From contig JAFGMP010000260.1 of assembly GCA_016927495.1 (NCBI GenBank), positions 1 through 33,828 of the forward strand: a stretch of DNA of 33,828 nucleotides, read 5' to 3'. Positions 15,612-23,888 of the stretch are shown in pieces. The notes beneath the pieces are model-generated. The model worked only from the letters and a program-made list of their open reading frames with translations. It was not told the origin of the DNA and searched no databases. The stretch is from Candidatus Latescibacterota bacterium (GTDB taxonomy: Bacteria > Latescibacterota > Latescibacteria > Latescibacterales > Latescibacteraceae). Both the position numbers and the translations under genes were made by a program. How positions within the stretch are numbered: the first letter of the stretch is position 1; each line of letters opens with the position of its first letter.

Positions 15612-17237
15612 ATGCACATTTTTCGGTTTCTTAATTTAATACTCCATCTGACATTAATATTTCTCATCTCGTGCCAGTTACGGCCGACACGTTATCAAAT
15701 GAAAGTACTTGAACAGGGAGCGCCAATTCACGGATCAAATGGCGTTATGTTCGATACTAACAATCGTCTTTTCATTGCGTCGATGATCGGAAATGAAATC
15801 ATCGTCATGAATCCTGAAACAGGGAGAATTTTAGAAAGGTTTGGGTTAGAACACGGAGTCAAATCTCCGGATGATCTGACATTCGGGCCTGATGGATCTC
15901 TGTACTGGACATCTTTGCTTACCGGTGAAGTAGGCCGTTTGACAACTGAAGGAGTCAAGACCGGTCAAAATGTTCAGCAGGGTGTTAATCCGATAACTTT
16001 TTCGGATGACGGGCGTCTGTTTGTAGGTGTTCCAGGAGATGGAATCTATGAATTGGATCCGTACCTGATTAAACCTCCCCGATTCATGGTAAAAGATCCG
16101 GGTTCAATAAACGGTTTTGATTTTGGACCGGACGGATTCCTCTACGCTCCGGTTCGTTCAAAGGGAGAAGTCGTACGAATAGATGTTGATAATGGGTCAA
16201 TAACTACCGTTGCCGGGGGATTCGGCAGTCCGGTAGCTGTAAAGTTCGATTCCCGGAATCGTTTGTTTGTGGTGGATACCAATACCGGTCAGGTCGTACA
16301 CGTCGACCGGGTTAACGGTAAACGTGAGATTATAATCCAAATTACACCGGGATTGGATAATCTCGCATTCGACTCACAGGATCGAATGTATGTATCGCAC
16401 TTTCGCGATGGTTCGGTATTTGAGGTTTTTACTGATGGTTCTGTACGAACAGTCAGTCCGGGAGGATTGATATTACCGGGAGGCGTCGCTGTCCTTCTTC
16501 ATCCGGGGGGCGAATCGGTTTTTGTAGCCGATTATTACATGATCCATGAATTCAACGGACAGACAGGAGAAAAAATCAGTTCGGCTTTGACTTCTCACCC
16601 CGGTATCAGTAATGCATGCACTATAACGTCAGAGGATGGCATTCTGTTGACTTCGAGATGGATGTGGAGTAACGTTGTTCAGGCGGTTAATCCAAATACA
16701 TGTGAAGTCAAACTTGATATTCGTGATCTGAAAACACCGCTTAATGCTATTTATTACCGCGGCGACATCATTATTGCTGAATATGGAGAAAAACGTATTA
16801 TACGGGTTCACAACGAAAATCCAAATAACCGTGAGGTGCTGGCCGCCGGGTTTGAAGTCCCTGCCGGTCTGGCTGCGACGGATGAAAATGTATGGGCAGG
16901 CGATTGGGCTACCGGAACCATATACCGGATCATTGCCAATAGTGAAACATTAGCAAAACCGGAAGTTGTGGTTAAAGGTTTAAATCATCCTGAAGGTATG
17001 GCGGTGGCGTCGGACGGTAATCTGCTTGTGGTTGAAAGCGGGGACGGATGCCTTTCGTATGTCGATCTTACCAGTGGCCAAGTTTCAATAATAGCAAAAA
17101 TCCAGGCAGGTTTCCCCGGTTTATCTGACTATCCTCCTACAAACATGTTCACTGGAGTTGCCGTCGGACCTTCCGGTGTAATTTATGTTACCGGCGACAT
17201 TGAAAATATACTCTATCGCCTTGATCCGATACGGTGA
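15612..17237 (+). CDS. NHL/SMP-30-like beta-propeller lipoprotein
   Basis: The 541-residue protein has a lipoprotein signal (MHIFRFLNLILHLTLIFLIS, lipobox LISC with Cys21), so it is membrane-tethered outside the cytosol. The mature part is a chain of blades with the pattern (I/L)-xF-D/GPDGxLY-V: GVMFDTNNRLFIAS, DLTFGPDGSLYWTS, DFGPDGFLYAPV, VKFDSRNRLFVVD, LAFDSQDRMYVS, MAVASDGNLLVVE and GVAVGPSGVIYVTGD. Such propellers occur in NHL-repeat proteins, SMP-30/gluconolactonases and ligand sensors; I cannot place a lactonase metal site, so binding is as likely as catalysis. It starts 4 nt after the preceding stop codon, which ties it to the SulP transporter operon. No strong ribosome site, suggesting coupled translation. 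Confidence 0.85.
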   Translation: MHIFRFLNLILHLTLIFLISCQLRPTRYQMKVLEQGAPIHGSNGVMFDTNNRLFIASMIGNEIIVMNPETGRILERFGLEHGVKSPDDLTFGPDGSLYWTSLLTGEVGRLTTEGVKTGQNVQQGVNPITFSDDGRLFVGVPGDGIYELDPYLIKPPRFMVKDPGSINGFDFGPDGFLYAPVRSKGEVVRIDVDNGSITTVAGGFGSPVAVKFDSRNRLFVVDTNTGQVVHVDRVNGKREIIIQITPGLDNLAFDSQDRMYVSHFRDGSVFEVFTDGSVRTVSPGGLILPGGVAVLLHPGGESVFVADYYMIHEFNGQTGEKISSALTSHPGISNACTITSEDGILLTSRWMWSNVVQAVNPNTCEVKLDIRDLKTPLNAIYYRGDIIIAEYGEKRIIRVHNENPNNREVLAAGFEVPAGLAATDENVWAGDWATGTIYRIIANSETLAKPEVVVKGLNHPEGMAVASDGNLLVVESGDGCLSYVDLTSGQVSIIAKIQAGFPGLSDYPPTNMFTGVAVGPSGVIYVTGDIENILYRLDPIR

Positions 17238-17380
17238 ATGTGAATTTCTCTTTCCGATCTTCTATAATTTTTCATTTTTCCATACAAAATGTATTACATT
17301 ATATGCTACAATATATTAGAAAACAGTATGCGAAAAATAATTAATGCTATTTACAAGATTTTCCCGGAGGAATTGTCGTT

Positions 17381-18304
17381 ATGCTCAATAAATTAACCAT
17401 GGGTGTTCTTTTGGCCTGCATTTTGATCATAGGGTATGCTATAACACGTGAGGTGCCTTCGAAAAGCGAACAAGAAATAGTACATATTCAACGCGGTTCA
17501 GACCCTGAAATTGACAAATTCATAGGATACTGGGATGAAACAGAGTCACAGGTTATGTATGGAACTCTCGAAGTCTGGGATCTTCTGACAAAATGCTATG
17601 ATAATCCTCTTCATCCATCGGTAAAAGGGGCAGTTCTCACCGCAATTAATGCCTGCAGTTATGCAAAACTCGATATTAACAAGGAAACCACTCCGACCAC
17701 TCTTGTTGATAGACAACTGATACTGTATGTGATATCGGGTATTGGAACCATTACGTCAAACGGAGAAAATGCAGAACTACGTAGTGGAATCGGTGTCATC
17801 ATACCACCGGGTATACGATTTACTATGTCCAATAACGGTCCCGGAGAACTTTATTTATATATTGTCGAGGAACCGATACCCCGTGATTTCAAACCACGTA
17901 GCAATATGGTTGTAAAGGATGAAAACAACCTTCCTGTAAGTACGAATATTAACAGGTCTGACAGCGATGGCTGGTTATTCAGCAGGAATGATGGCCTTTC
18001 CACGCTTGTTGCGATGAATCCGGTAACTTATATCCCTCGAAGCCTTATCCCACCTCATATACACGATAAAGAAACGGAAGAGGTTTGGTTTGCCATTAGC
18101 GGAGATATTTTCATTCAGATAGGGAGACAGCGCCGTAAATTCCCCATCGGTTCGGCCTACAAGGTTCCTTCGGATGGCAGAACTCCCCACAGCAATATAA
18201 ACGCGACCCAAAGCCCTCAAAAGCTTATGTGGATGATGAAAGTACCGGTACAGGAAACAGCGCCCGCCGAACAAAAGCGAAGATCGATGAATGGTTTGAT
18301 TTAA
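17381..18304 (+). CDS. Membrane-anchored bicupin protein
   Basis: The 307-residue protein has an N-terminal hydrophobic segment (about 5-21) that is either an uncleaved anchor or a signal. Two cupin domains follow. The first (about 85-165) has the strand and Gly pattern (LILYVISGIGTITSNGE, GVIIPPGIRFTMSN) but lacks His ligands. The second (about 195-290) has the metal motif: PPHIHDKETEE (His226, His228, Glu233 or Glu234) and a later His270, so it can bind one metal ion. Bicupins include dioxygenases, isomerases and sugar-binding proteins; the substrate is not evident. GGAGG precedes the ATG at normal spacing. A 143-nt gap after the propeller gene suggests it may be separately transcribed. Confidence 0.82.
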   Translation: MLNKLTMGVLLACILIIGYAITREVPSKSEQEIVHIQRGSDPEIDKFIGYWDETESQVMYGTLEVWDLLTKCYDNPLHPSVKGAVLTAINACSYAKLDINKETTPTTLVDRQLILYVISGIGTITSNGENAELRSGIGVIIPPGIRFTMSNNGPGELYLYIVEEPIPRDFKPRSNMVVKDENNLPVSTNINRSDSDGWLFSRNDGLSTLVAMNPVTYIPRSLIPPHIHDKETEEVWFAISGDIFIQIGRQRRKFPIGSAYKVPSDGRTPHSNINATQSPQKLMWMMKVPVQETAPAEQKRRSMNGLI

Positions 18305-18328
18305 ATACGTCCATAAAAAAAGTAAAGT

Positions 18329-18433
18329 CTAACTTTCCTTAACAAATACCAATAGAACGGTTGCCGCAGTCGTTAAACCCAGTGAGATATACAATGGCGC
18401 AGTCATGGAAATGTTTTCCCAAAAGAATCTCAT
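18329..18433 (-). CDS. Possible 34-residue single-helix membrane peptide
   Basis: On the minus strand, 47 nt after the heparinase-like gene, there is an ORF for 34 residues: a short polar-aromatic start (MRFFWENISM), one hydrophobic stretch (APLYISLGLTTAATVLLVFV) and KES. Such a layout fits a small inner-membrane protein. There is no good ribosome binding site, and the codon before the ATG is a stop, so it is not the visible tail of an in-frame longer gene. A TATAAT at 18451-18456 (minus strand) lies just upstream. It could equally be a chance ORF or the remnant C-terminus of a lost transporter gene. Confidence 0.3.
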   Translation of the reverse strand: MRFFWENISMTAPLYISLGLTTAATVLLVFVKES

Positions 18434-18480
18434 TTACTCAAAGATTTGATATTATACATTCAGGTTAAAATCAATTTTTA

Positions 18481-21048
18481 TCATGGATTCATAACCACAT
18501 TTCCCGTTGTCCAGTCAAATATAACGGATTGATTGTCTATCCTGAAATTCCATATGTTTTCTGCCTGGTCAAGTAAAATTTTCACCGGTTTTTCATTTAC
18601 ACCACACCATGACAGCGCTACAGCATTTCTCCAGCGGTTTTTTTGTGTGCGGACACGTATAGAGAGTATATCCTCCTTTTCATTCCGTCTGCTCACCGCT
18701 TCAAACTTTTCGGCGTTCAGGATTGTACCCTCGGATGTGAGGTTATCGAACCGTAACAGCGCATTTTGACCGGCTAAAAATAGTGCCGAACCATCCTGAC
18801 GGGCTTCCTGCTGTTCGGGTATAAACCGTAGTTCAAGGTCGCTTTCACGATCGAGTTCGATATCGTCGACCACAATCAGCACATCTGGTTTTACAAACAC
18901 AAGATGCCGTATGTAACGTTTTAGCCCTGCACTTTCTGGATATGCTTCGGTCGCATCGCCGGCCATGTGATCAAACCGCTCGGTCGATACGGCGCGTATG
19001 ATGTGAGGCCGTTTTTTCATGGCATGGAGTTCGACAGCGTCAAATATCGCACCCCCACCGCCAGCCTGCATACCGCCGTCAAGATAGCGGGCGCCTCCCC
19101 CGCCGTATTGTTCACCGTCGTTGATCAGGAGTGTATTGTGCTGACCGGTATATTTACCCTGATTTTCGTTGTCTCGAAGCAGCCATTCGCCATTGCCGAA
19201 CAGCACAAAGTGGTTGGCATCGGGGTGAACATGATGCGCCGAGGAAGGGCAGTACGGCATTTCATACAGCGCATAATGACCGATATAGGGACCGCATTTA
19301 TAGAAAATGAAGGATTCATCGCCTGACCAGTCGGAGCGTGCGGAAATAAAATCCATATCTGTGAAATAATGCATTGTCGGCAGGTCGGTAGGTGACTTTG
19401 CTTCAACCGCAGGATCATACCACACAAGATTGAACCACTGCGAGGTCGGGATCAATACATCGGCATTGTCTAACTCCTGTGCAAGCCATTGGGCATATCC
19501 GTTTCGATATTCCCCGGCAAGAAAACGAAGCTGGTGATCCGGGCCGTATGAATCTCTCCGGTAACTATCGCCGTAATTGACAGTAATATTACGTTTTACC
19601 CATGCATTTTGCGGCAGTGACATATAGAGACGGTAGTTTGCTGTATTTCTGAACCACTCGCTGCCGAACATATCCTCATCGAGCAGGTCACGGGCAAGAG
19701 TCATGAATTTGAGCAGATGTTCCATCCCGTAACTCCAGTAGTTGATTCCTTCGTGGCTTGCTCCGTCCGGGCCGAGATAGTGCATGGTTCGCCGGTATCT
19801 GTCGAGGGGAAATCCGATCCATTGGGATGCATCATCTACCTCGTCGAACAGAGCCAGTCCGGCGATTGCCATACCGCTCGTATTGACCCAGAGATGATTT
19901 TGAAGGTATGCTTCATCCCATTCCGGCCAGGGTCGAATTTTGTATTCGTCAATGCCCGGTACAAGAGTTCCTTTTGCCGAAGCCTCGAACATTGCCGCAG
20001 TCCTTTTAACAAGCGTCTCACGGATAATACCGAGTGTTTCTTTGTCGAGGCTGTCATAGCACCAGTCGTACAAAAGACTAAGACCAAAGAGATGGTGTCC
20101 GGTGATGCAGTCCATGCCGTCAACCCAACCCGTACCCCATGTTTTATACCCGCAGGATGCAAGAGCCCATTCACGGGCACTTTCGAGGTATCGCTGCTTT
20201 CCGCTGATTACATAGGCCAATGCGAGGATCGGTATGTTGTTTCCCACAGGCACCTGCCACCATTGTTCGTCATACCTGCCATCATCATAACTCTGGTATT
20301 TCGGCGGCCCCTGTTCAACTAATTTGTCGGTATATTGTATAAATTCTTTCCACAGAGAAGCATGGGTTGTATTGACCGCGCTGCGTAATTCGATAATTTT
20401 ATCTTTGGTAAGATACAGTCGCGGATGAACGCCCCTCATTATTTCAAGTGACGCCGGAACCGGTTTAAGCCGGTATTTTCCGTCAATGGTGTAATGGTCT
20501 ATCGGTTCGATTTTGATGTCATCTATCGTGATATCTATGGATTTGGTACTCTTTGCTTCCATGAGAGTTTCACAGCCGGTATCGAGCACAAACCTGCAAA
20601 ATCTGGTTCCAAGCGGTGTACGAAATTCACCCGAAAGATGCTGCCAGGAACCTGAACAGATGGTGTCGTAAGATTCAAAATCACCGAATCCGAGAGAACT
20701 TTCAGCTTTTTCAGACATGAACTCACATTTCAGCGAGGGGATCGATGCCGTTGAATGGTCAGCGTTAATACGCATCCATACCGCGAGACGGTAATGCTGG
20801 AATTCCCGTATGGGATAACGGTTCGAAACAGCATAGTACACTTCACCATCCACAGATCCGCGAATTTGCATACCGGTACTTTCACGGTCATCGATAACAG
20901 TTTTTTCAATCTTCGACACCGTTACGGTCTTGGTCTGAGGGTGAAACAAATCTTGTCCAGATTCAAAATTTATCACAATCGATTCGTCTGCATAACATAT
21001 GCTATCTATCATAATCATTAAAATAAATGGTACGATGTATTTTTCCAT
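18481..21048 (-). CDS. Secreted DUF4962/heparinase II/III-like polysaccharide lyase
   Basis: The 855-residue protein has a Sec signal peptide (about 1-20, cleavage near CYA) and AGGAG 8 nt before the ATG. Residues about 24-185 look like a carbohydrate-binding beta-sandwich. Residues about 205-530 form a DUF4962-type alpha/alpha toroid (HPRLYLTKDKI, QNHLWVNTSGMAIAGLALF at 383-401, GASHEGINYWSYG at 429-441). The C-terminal part is heparinase II/III-like: MDFISARSDWSGDESF, then the His-rich SSAHHVHPDANHF (602-614), the usual HxHxD catalytic/metal block, and HNTLLIN. These enzymes cleave uronic-acid-containing polysaccharides by beta-elimination; the exact substrate (alginate, heparin-like or other) is not readable. 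It follows a DUF4838 lipoprotein gene by 15 nt, so the pair is an operon for glycan breakdown. Confidence 0.9.
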   Translation of the reverse strand: MEKYIVPFILMIMIDSICYADESIVINFESGQDLFHPQTKTVTVSKIEKTVIDDRESTGMQIRGSVDGEVYYAVSNRYPIREFQHYRLAVWMRINADHSTASIPSLKCEFMSEKAESSLGFGDFESYDTICSGSWQHLSGEFRTPLGTRFCRFVLDTGCETLMEAKSTKSIDITIDDIKIEPIDHYTIDGKYRLKPVPASLEIMRGVHPRLYLTKDKIIELRSAVNTTHASLWKEFIQYTDKLVEQGPPKYQSYDDGRYDEQWWQVPVGNNIPILALAYVISGKQRYLESAREWALASCGYKTWGTGWVDGMDCITGHHLFGLSLLYDWCYDSLDKETLGIIRETLVKRTAAMFEASAKGTLVPGIDEYKIRPWPEWDEAYLQNHLWVNTSGMAIAGLALFDEVDDASQWIGFPLDRYRRTMHYLGPDGASHEGINYWSYGMEHLLKFMTLARDLLDEDMFGSEWFRNTANYRLYMSLPQNAWVKRNITVNYGDSYRRDSYGPDHQLRFLAGEYRNGYAQWLAQELDNADVLIPTSQWFNLVWYDPAVEAKSPTDLPTMHYFTDMDFISARSDWSGDESFIFYKCGPYIGHYALYEMPYCPSSAHHVHPDANHFVLFGNGEWLLRDNENQGKYTGQHNTLLINDGEQYGGGGARYLDGGMQAGGGGAIFDAVELHAMKKRPHIIRAVSTERFDHMAGDATEAYPESAGLKRYIRHLVFVKPDVLIVVDDIELDRESDLELRFIPEQQEARQDGSALFLAGQNALLRFDNLTSEGTILNAEKFEAVSRRNEKEDILSIRVRTQKNRWRNAVALSWCGVNEKPVKILLDQAENIWNFRIDNQSVIFDWTTGNVVMNP

Positions 21049-21063
21049 GAGTGCAACTCCTGT

Positions 21064-23580
21064 TTATTTTATTGTCCATGTATGTTTTCTTGTGATTTTT
21101 TCACCCGGTGAAAGGTTTTTTTCAAACCCGAGAACTTCCATTTCAATCGTTTTAGTGTTGTTGTAACATATAAGGTGACAGCCCTCGATGTCTCCGGATT
21201 TGAAGCGATTTTCCATTGTCCACCCGTCGGCAGTGTTTGTGACATACCAGTACCCCTGTGGTTTGTTTTCACCATTACGGTAGAAATTACCTGCCTGTTC
21301 TTCCCGGTTTTTTCCCTTTGCGTCACGGAATCCCATTTTTGATTCAACCGGATTCGAATTTATCTCCATATGGCTTATAAGACGAGCATATTGTGTGGTT
21401 TTACTGATGTTAGTGATGCTCGATTCGAATTGAATATTTGTACCCTTTTTTGGTAACGTTATCGTCCGTTTGAAAATCAAACCTTTCGATCTTGCGGATT
21501 TACCCTCTTCGGCAGTGAGTGTGGCGGTAAGCCCATTTATTTCCACGTGATAATTATTGGCAAAACCGGTTCGTCCCCAGGTCATAGTAGTGGATTCTTC
21601 ATAACCGCCGTAAGCAGGATAAAAGTAGTTTAACGGGTCGGTTTTCCCGAGAATATCGGTGCCTGATGCTTTCAGTATTATGCTGACAATACGGCCTCCG
21701 AGATCGGGAACGATTTTGAGTACCAAATCCTCATTTTCAAGTTGTACGATGTTATGATTACGGAGTTTTTCGCCGAGTAAATCTTCATAAACGCAGTCAA
21801 ACGGTTCTTCACGAAGCCCATCGACATCCAGCTCGATCATATCCTTTCTGAATTGTTCATAATCCTGCCGGGTTACGGTGTTACCCGAAGGTGTATAGAT
21901 GTCACCATTGACAACAAGCTCTCCCGAGTTGAAGAGCAACTGAAGATACCGTACCGACATACGGTTCTTTCTTATATAATAGAAAGCTTCATCATTGTTT
22001 GATACAAGGCTTTCGGCATGTAAATATAAGCTGTCAAGATACGCCAGGTCATCGGGCGGCCAGTCTTCAGCAGTAATTCTGTCGTGGATTCCAAGATGAC
22101 GATCAGGATTTTCGATTCGGTCGTGTATATGGTCAAATATTTTTCGCATGGGCTCAAATGCATCCGCATATATCGCATGCATCCATTCGTTAATCAGAGA
22201 TTCCGGGTCACGGTCAGGATTCCACATCAGTTGAGCGGCAACCCATGCCCTTAATTCGCCGTTACTGCTGCCTGTATTACCGGCTCCCTGAAGAAACATG
22301 CCGCTTACCCTGTTGTCACGATAGGTTTTGATATCCCTTGTGAATTCCCTGAAATTAGGAAAGGGCAGGAGATATGCGTCGAAATTAGTCGCATAGTGCC
22401 AGATGAAAATATTTTCCGATATCTTTCCCCAGTCCTGAAGTGTGGTGTAAAATTTACGGCTTGCATCTGAAGTACACTCGGTGAATGGATGTCCCACACA
22501 AATGAAAAACGGGCACAGGCGAATGATCACATTATGACGGGGTTTGGTAATTTTTGGTGCTTTTTCGGTAATGGCATATGCCAGAGTACTGACATAATTA
22601 TCGGGATGTGTTTTTTCGATCTTTTCAGCCACACTATTGACAAAACGCAGGAACAAACCGGCTGTCGCGCCTTCTTCTTCAGTAATCCTTCTGCATTCGT
22701 CGCATTCGCACAACATGCCGACATCGTTTGCTGAGACCGAGAAGATGTGATGATCCGGCTCGCTGTCCATCCATTCGGCAAGGTTTTTGGCCGCAATGTC
22801 TACAATATCGGGATTGGACATACAGCGCTGTACCAATCCGGTCACACGTTTACCCCCGATAAGCGGGAAATATTCGGGATGAGTTTCATACAGGGCAGGT
22901 GGAATAAGACGGTCAAGTGTGTGAACACCGAGGACTCCGACTTTGCCGCCGCGGTGTTCATCGAGATCGGCGTGAGCGGCATTGAGCCTGTTCCGTGCGG
23001 CCCAGTCGGCGTCGCGGGCTTCTTTTATCGATGTGTCACGGGACATGAACTCTGGAATTATCTTCAAATCGAAAGCGCCTGCCTTTAATATTTTACCCTC
23101 GGGATACCGTGTTACCTTTTGGGTATACCATCTGAATCCGAAATGTTCAAGGAAGGTATAAACACCATACATAGTGCCCCTGAGTCGTCCACCTGCTATT
23201 ATAATATCAGGATGCTTCTTAAATCCTTCTAATGTTCGTATCACGAAGCCTTCATCACCAAGGCTATCGATGTCGATGGGATTTGCTTGATCGATCAAAG
23301 TTTGTGAAGTTTTTCCAAAACCTATAAATATCCTGCCGGCGCCTTTTGGAAGTTGCTCCATATCATCGGTGACAGGTAATTCTGCATCTGTTGCCAGTTT
23401 AATAAAGTGTCGAAGCTCTTCGGCGCTGTAGTGTTCCGATAAAGATGCATTTTCGGCAAGAATTATTGTGTAAGAACTTTTGCCGTTCTTTGCAATTTCA
23501 ATCGATGGGCCGCTGTCACAAGACAGTACAAATATTAATGAAACTATAAGCGATAGAAAAATTATTAGTTTATTTTGCAT
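21064..23580 (-). CDS. DUF4838 lipoprotein, glycoside-hydrolase-like
   Basis: The 838-residue lipoprotein has lipobox VLSC (Cys21) behind a hydrophobic leader. Residues about 28-170 match the N-terminal domain shared by GH20 and alpha-glucuronidases (SLSEHYSAEELRHFI, DIIIAGGRLRGTMYGVY, FLEHFGFRWY). A DUF4838 barrel follows (about 180-500) with the typical SVSANDVGMLCECDECRR (281-298; Cys291, Cys293, Cys296) and IFIWHYATNFDAYLLPFPN. The last 230 residues are a beta-sandwich similar to galactose-mutarotase-like domains. DUF4838 proteins are predicted glycosidases but the activity is not established to my knowledge. GGAG sits 6 nt before the ATG. It is the first gene of an operon with the heparinase-like enzyme. 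Confidence 0.88.
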   Translation of the reverse strand: MQNKLIIFLSLIVSLIFVLSCDSGPSIEIAKNGKSSYTIILAENASLSEHYSAEELRHFIKLATDAELPVTDDMEQLPKGAGRIFIGFGKTSQTLIDQANPIDIDSLGDEGFVIRTLEGFKKHPDIIIAGGRLRGTMYGVYTFLEHFGFRWYTQKVTRYPEGKILKAGAFDLKIIPEFMSRDTSIKEARDADWAARNRLNAAHADLDEHRGGKVGVLGVHTLDRLIPPALYETHPEYFPLIGGKRVTGLVQRCMSNPDIVDIAAKNLAEWMDSEPDHHIFSVSANDVGMLCECDECRRITEEEGATAGLFLRFVNSVAEKIEKTHPDNYVSTLAYAITEKAPKITKPRHNVIIRLCPFFICVGHPFTECTSDASRKFYTTLQDWGKISENIFIWHYATNFDAYLLPFPNFREFTRDIKTYRDNRVSGMFLQGAGNTGSSNGELRAWVAAQLMWNPDRDPESLINEWMHAIYADAFEPMRKIFDHIHDRIENPDRHLGIHDRITAEDWPPDDLAYLDSLYLHAESLVSNNDEAFYYIRKNRMSVRYLQLLFNSGELVVNGDIYTPSGNTVTRQDYEQFRKDMIELDVDGLREEPFDCVYEDLLGEKLRNHNIVQLENEDLVLKIVPDLGGRIVSIILKASGTDILGKTDPLNYFYPAYGGYEESTTMTWGRTGFANNYHVEINGLTATLTAEEGKSARSKGLIFKRTITLPKKGTNIQFESSITNISKTTQYARLISHMEINSNPVESKMGFRDAKGKNREEQAGNFYRNGENKPQGYWYVTNTADGWTMENRFKSGDIEGCHLICYNNTKTIEMEVLGFEKNLSPGEKITRKHTWTIK

Positions 23581-23888
23581 AATATACTCCGTTCTCCGAC
23601 TGAAAGATGATTTCTGATTTTGTAATAGTATGAAAAAAACTACATATTCTATGTGTTAAATGCAAATATTAATATTTATAGTTAACATTGAATCAATCTC
23701 TATTACGACAATTTAATTTTGTATTGATTAAACTATTGTTTGTGTAATCATCGTCATATTATCTGCAAATAATCATGTGTGCAAACAAACGATTTAATTG
23801 GAAAATTGTAAAGATTTTGGTATATTACTCGTTATTATCATTATCAACATTAACATTAATAACAACATTTATAACCGGAAAAACAACC
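23581..23888. other. Divergent intergenic region, AT-rich
   Basis: It holds promoters for the DUF4838 gene (minus) and the lipoprotein gene (plus). An imperfect inverted repeat (ACAATTTAAT at 23709-23718 against ATTAAACTATTGT at 23727-23739) could be an operator but is weak. The reading frame of the following gene is open from an ATG at 23775, which I judge not to be the start. No other gene seen. Confidence 0.4.

Noticed and set aside
19717-20322. Plus-strand open frame of 201 codons
   Set aside because: It lies antisense to the heparinase-like gene, has no ribosome site or recognisable domain, and is explained as a shadow.
23709-23739. Inverted repeat as operator
   Set aside because: The pairing needs a 3-nt bulge in very AT-rich DNA, so it is not convincing as a separate feature.
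23775-23888. Upstream ATG extending the cysteine-peptidase lipoprotein by 38 residues
   Set aside because: It would add a second hydrophobic segment before a complete lipoprotein signal.
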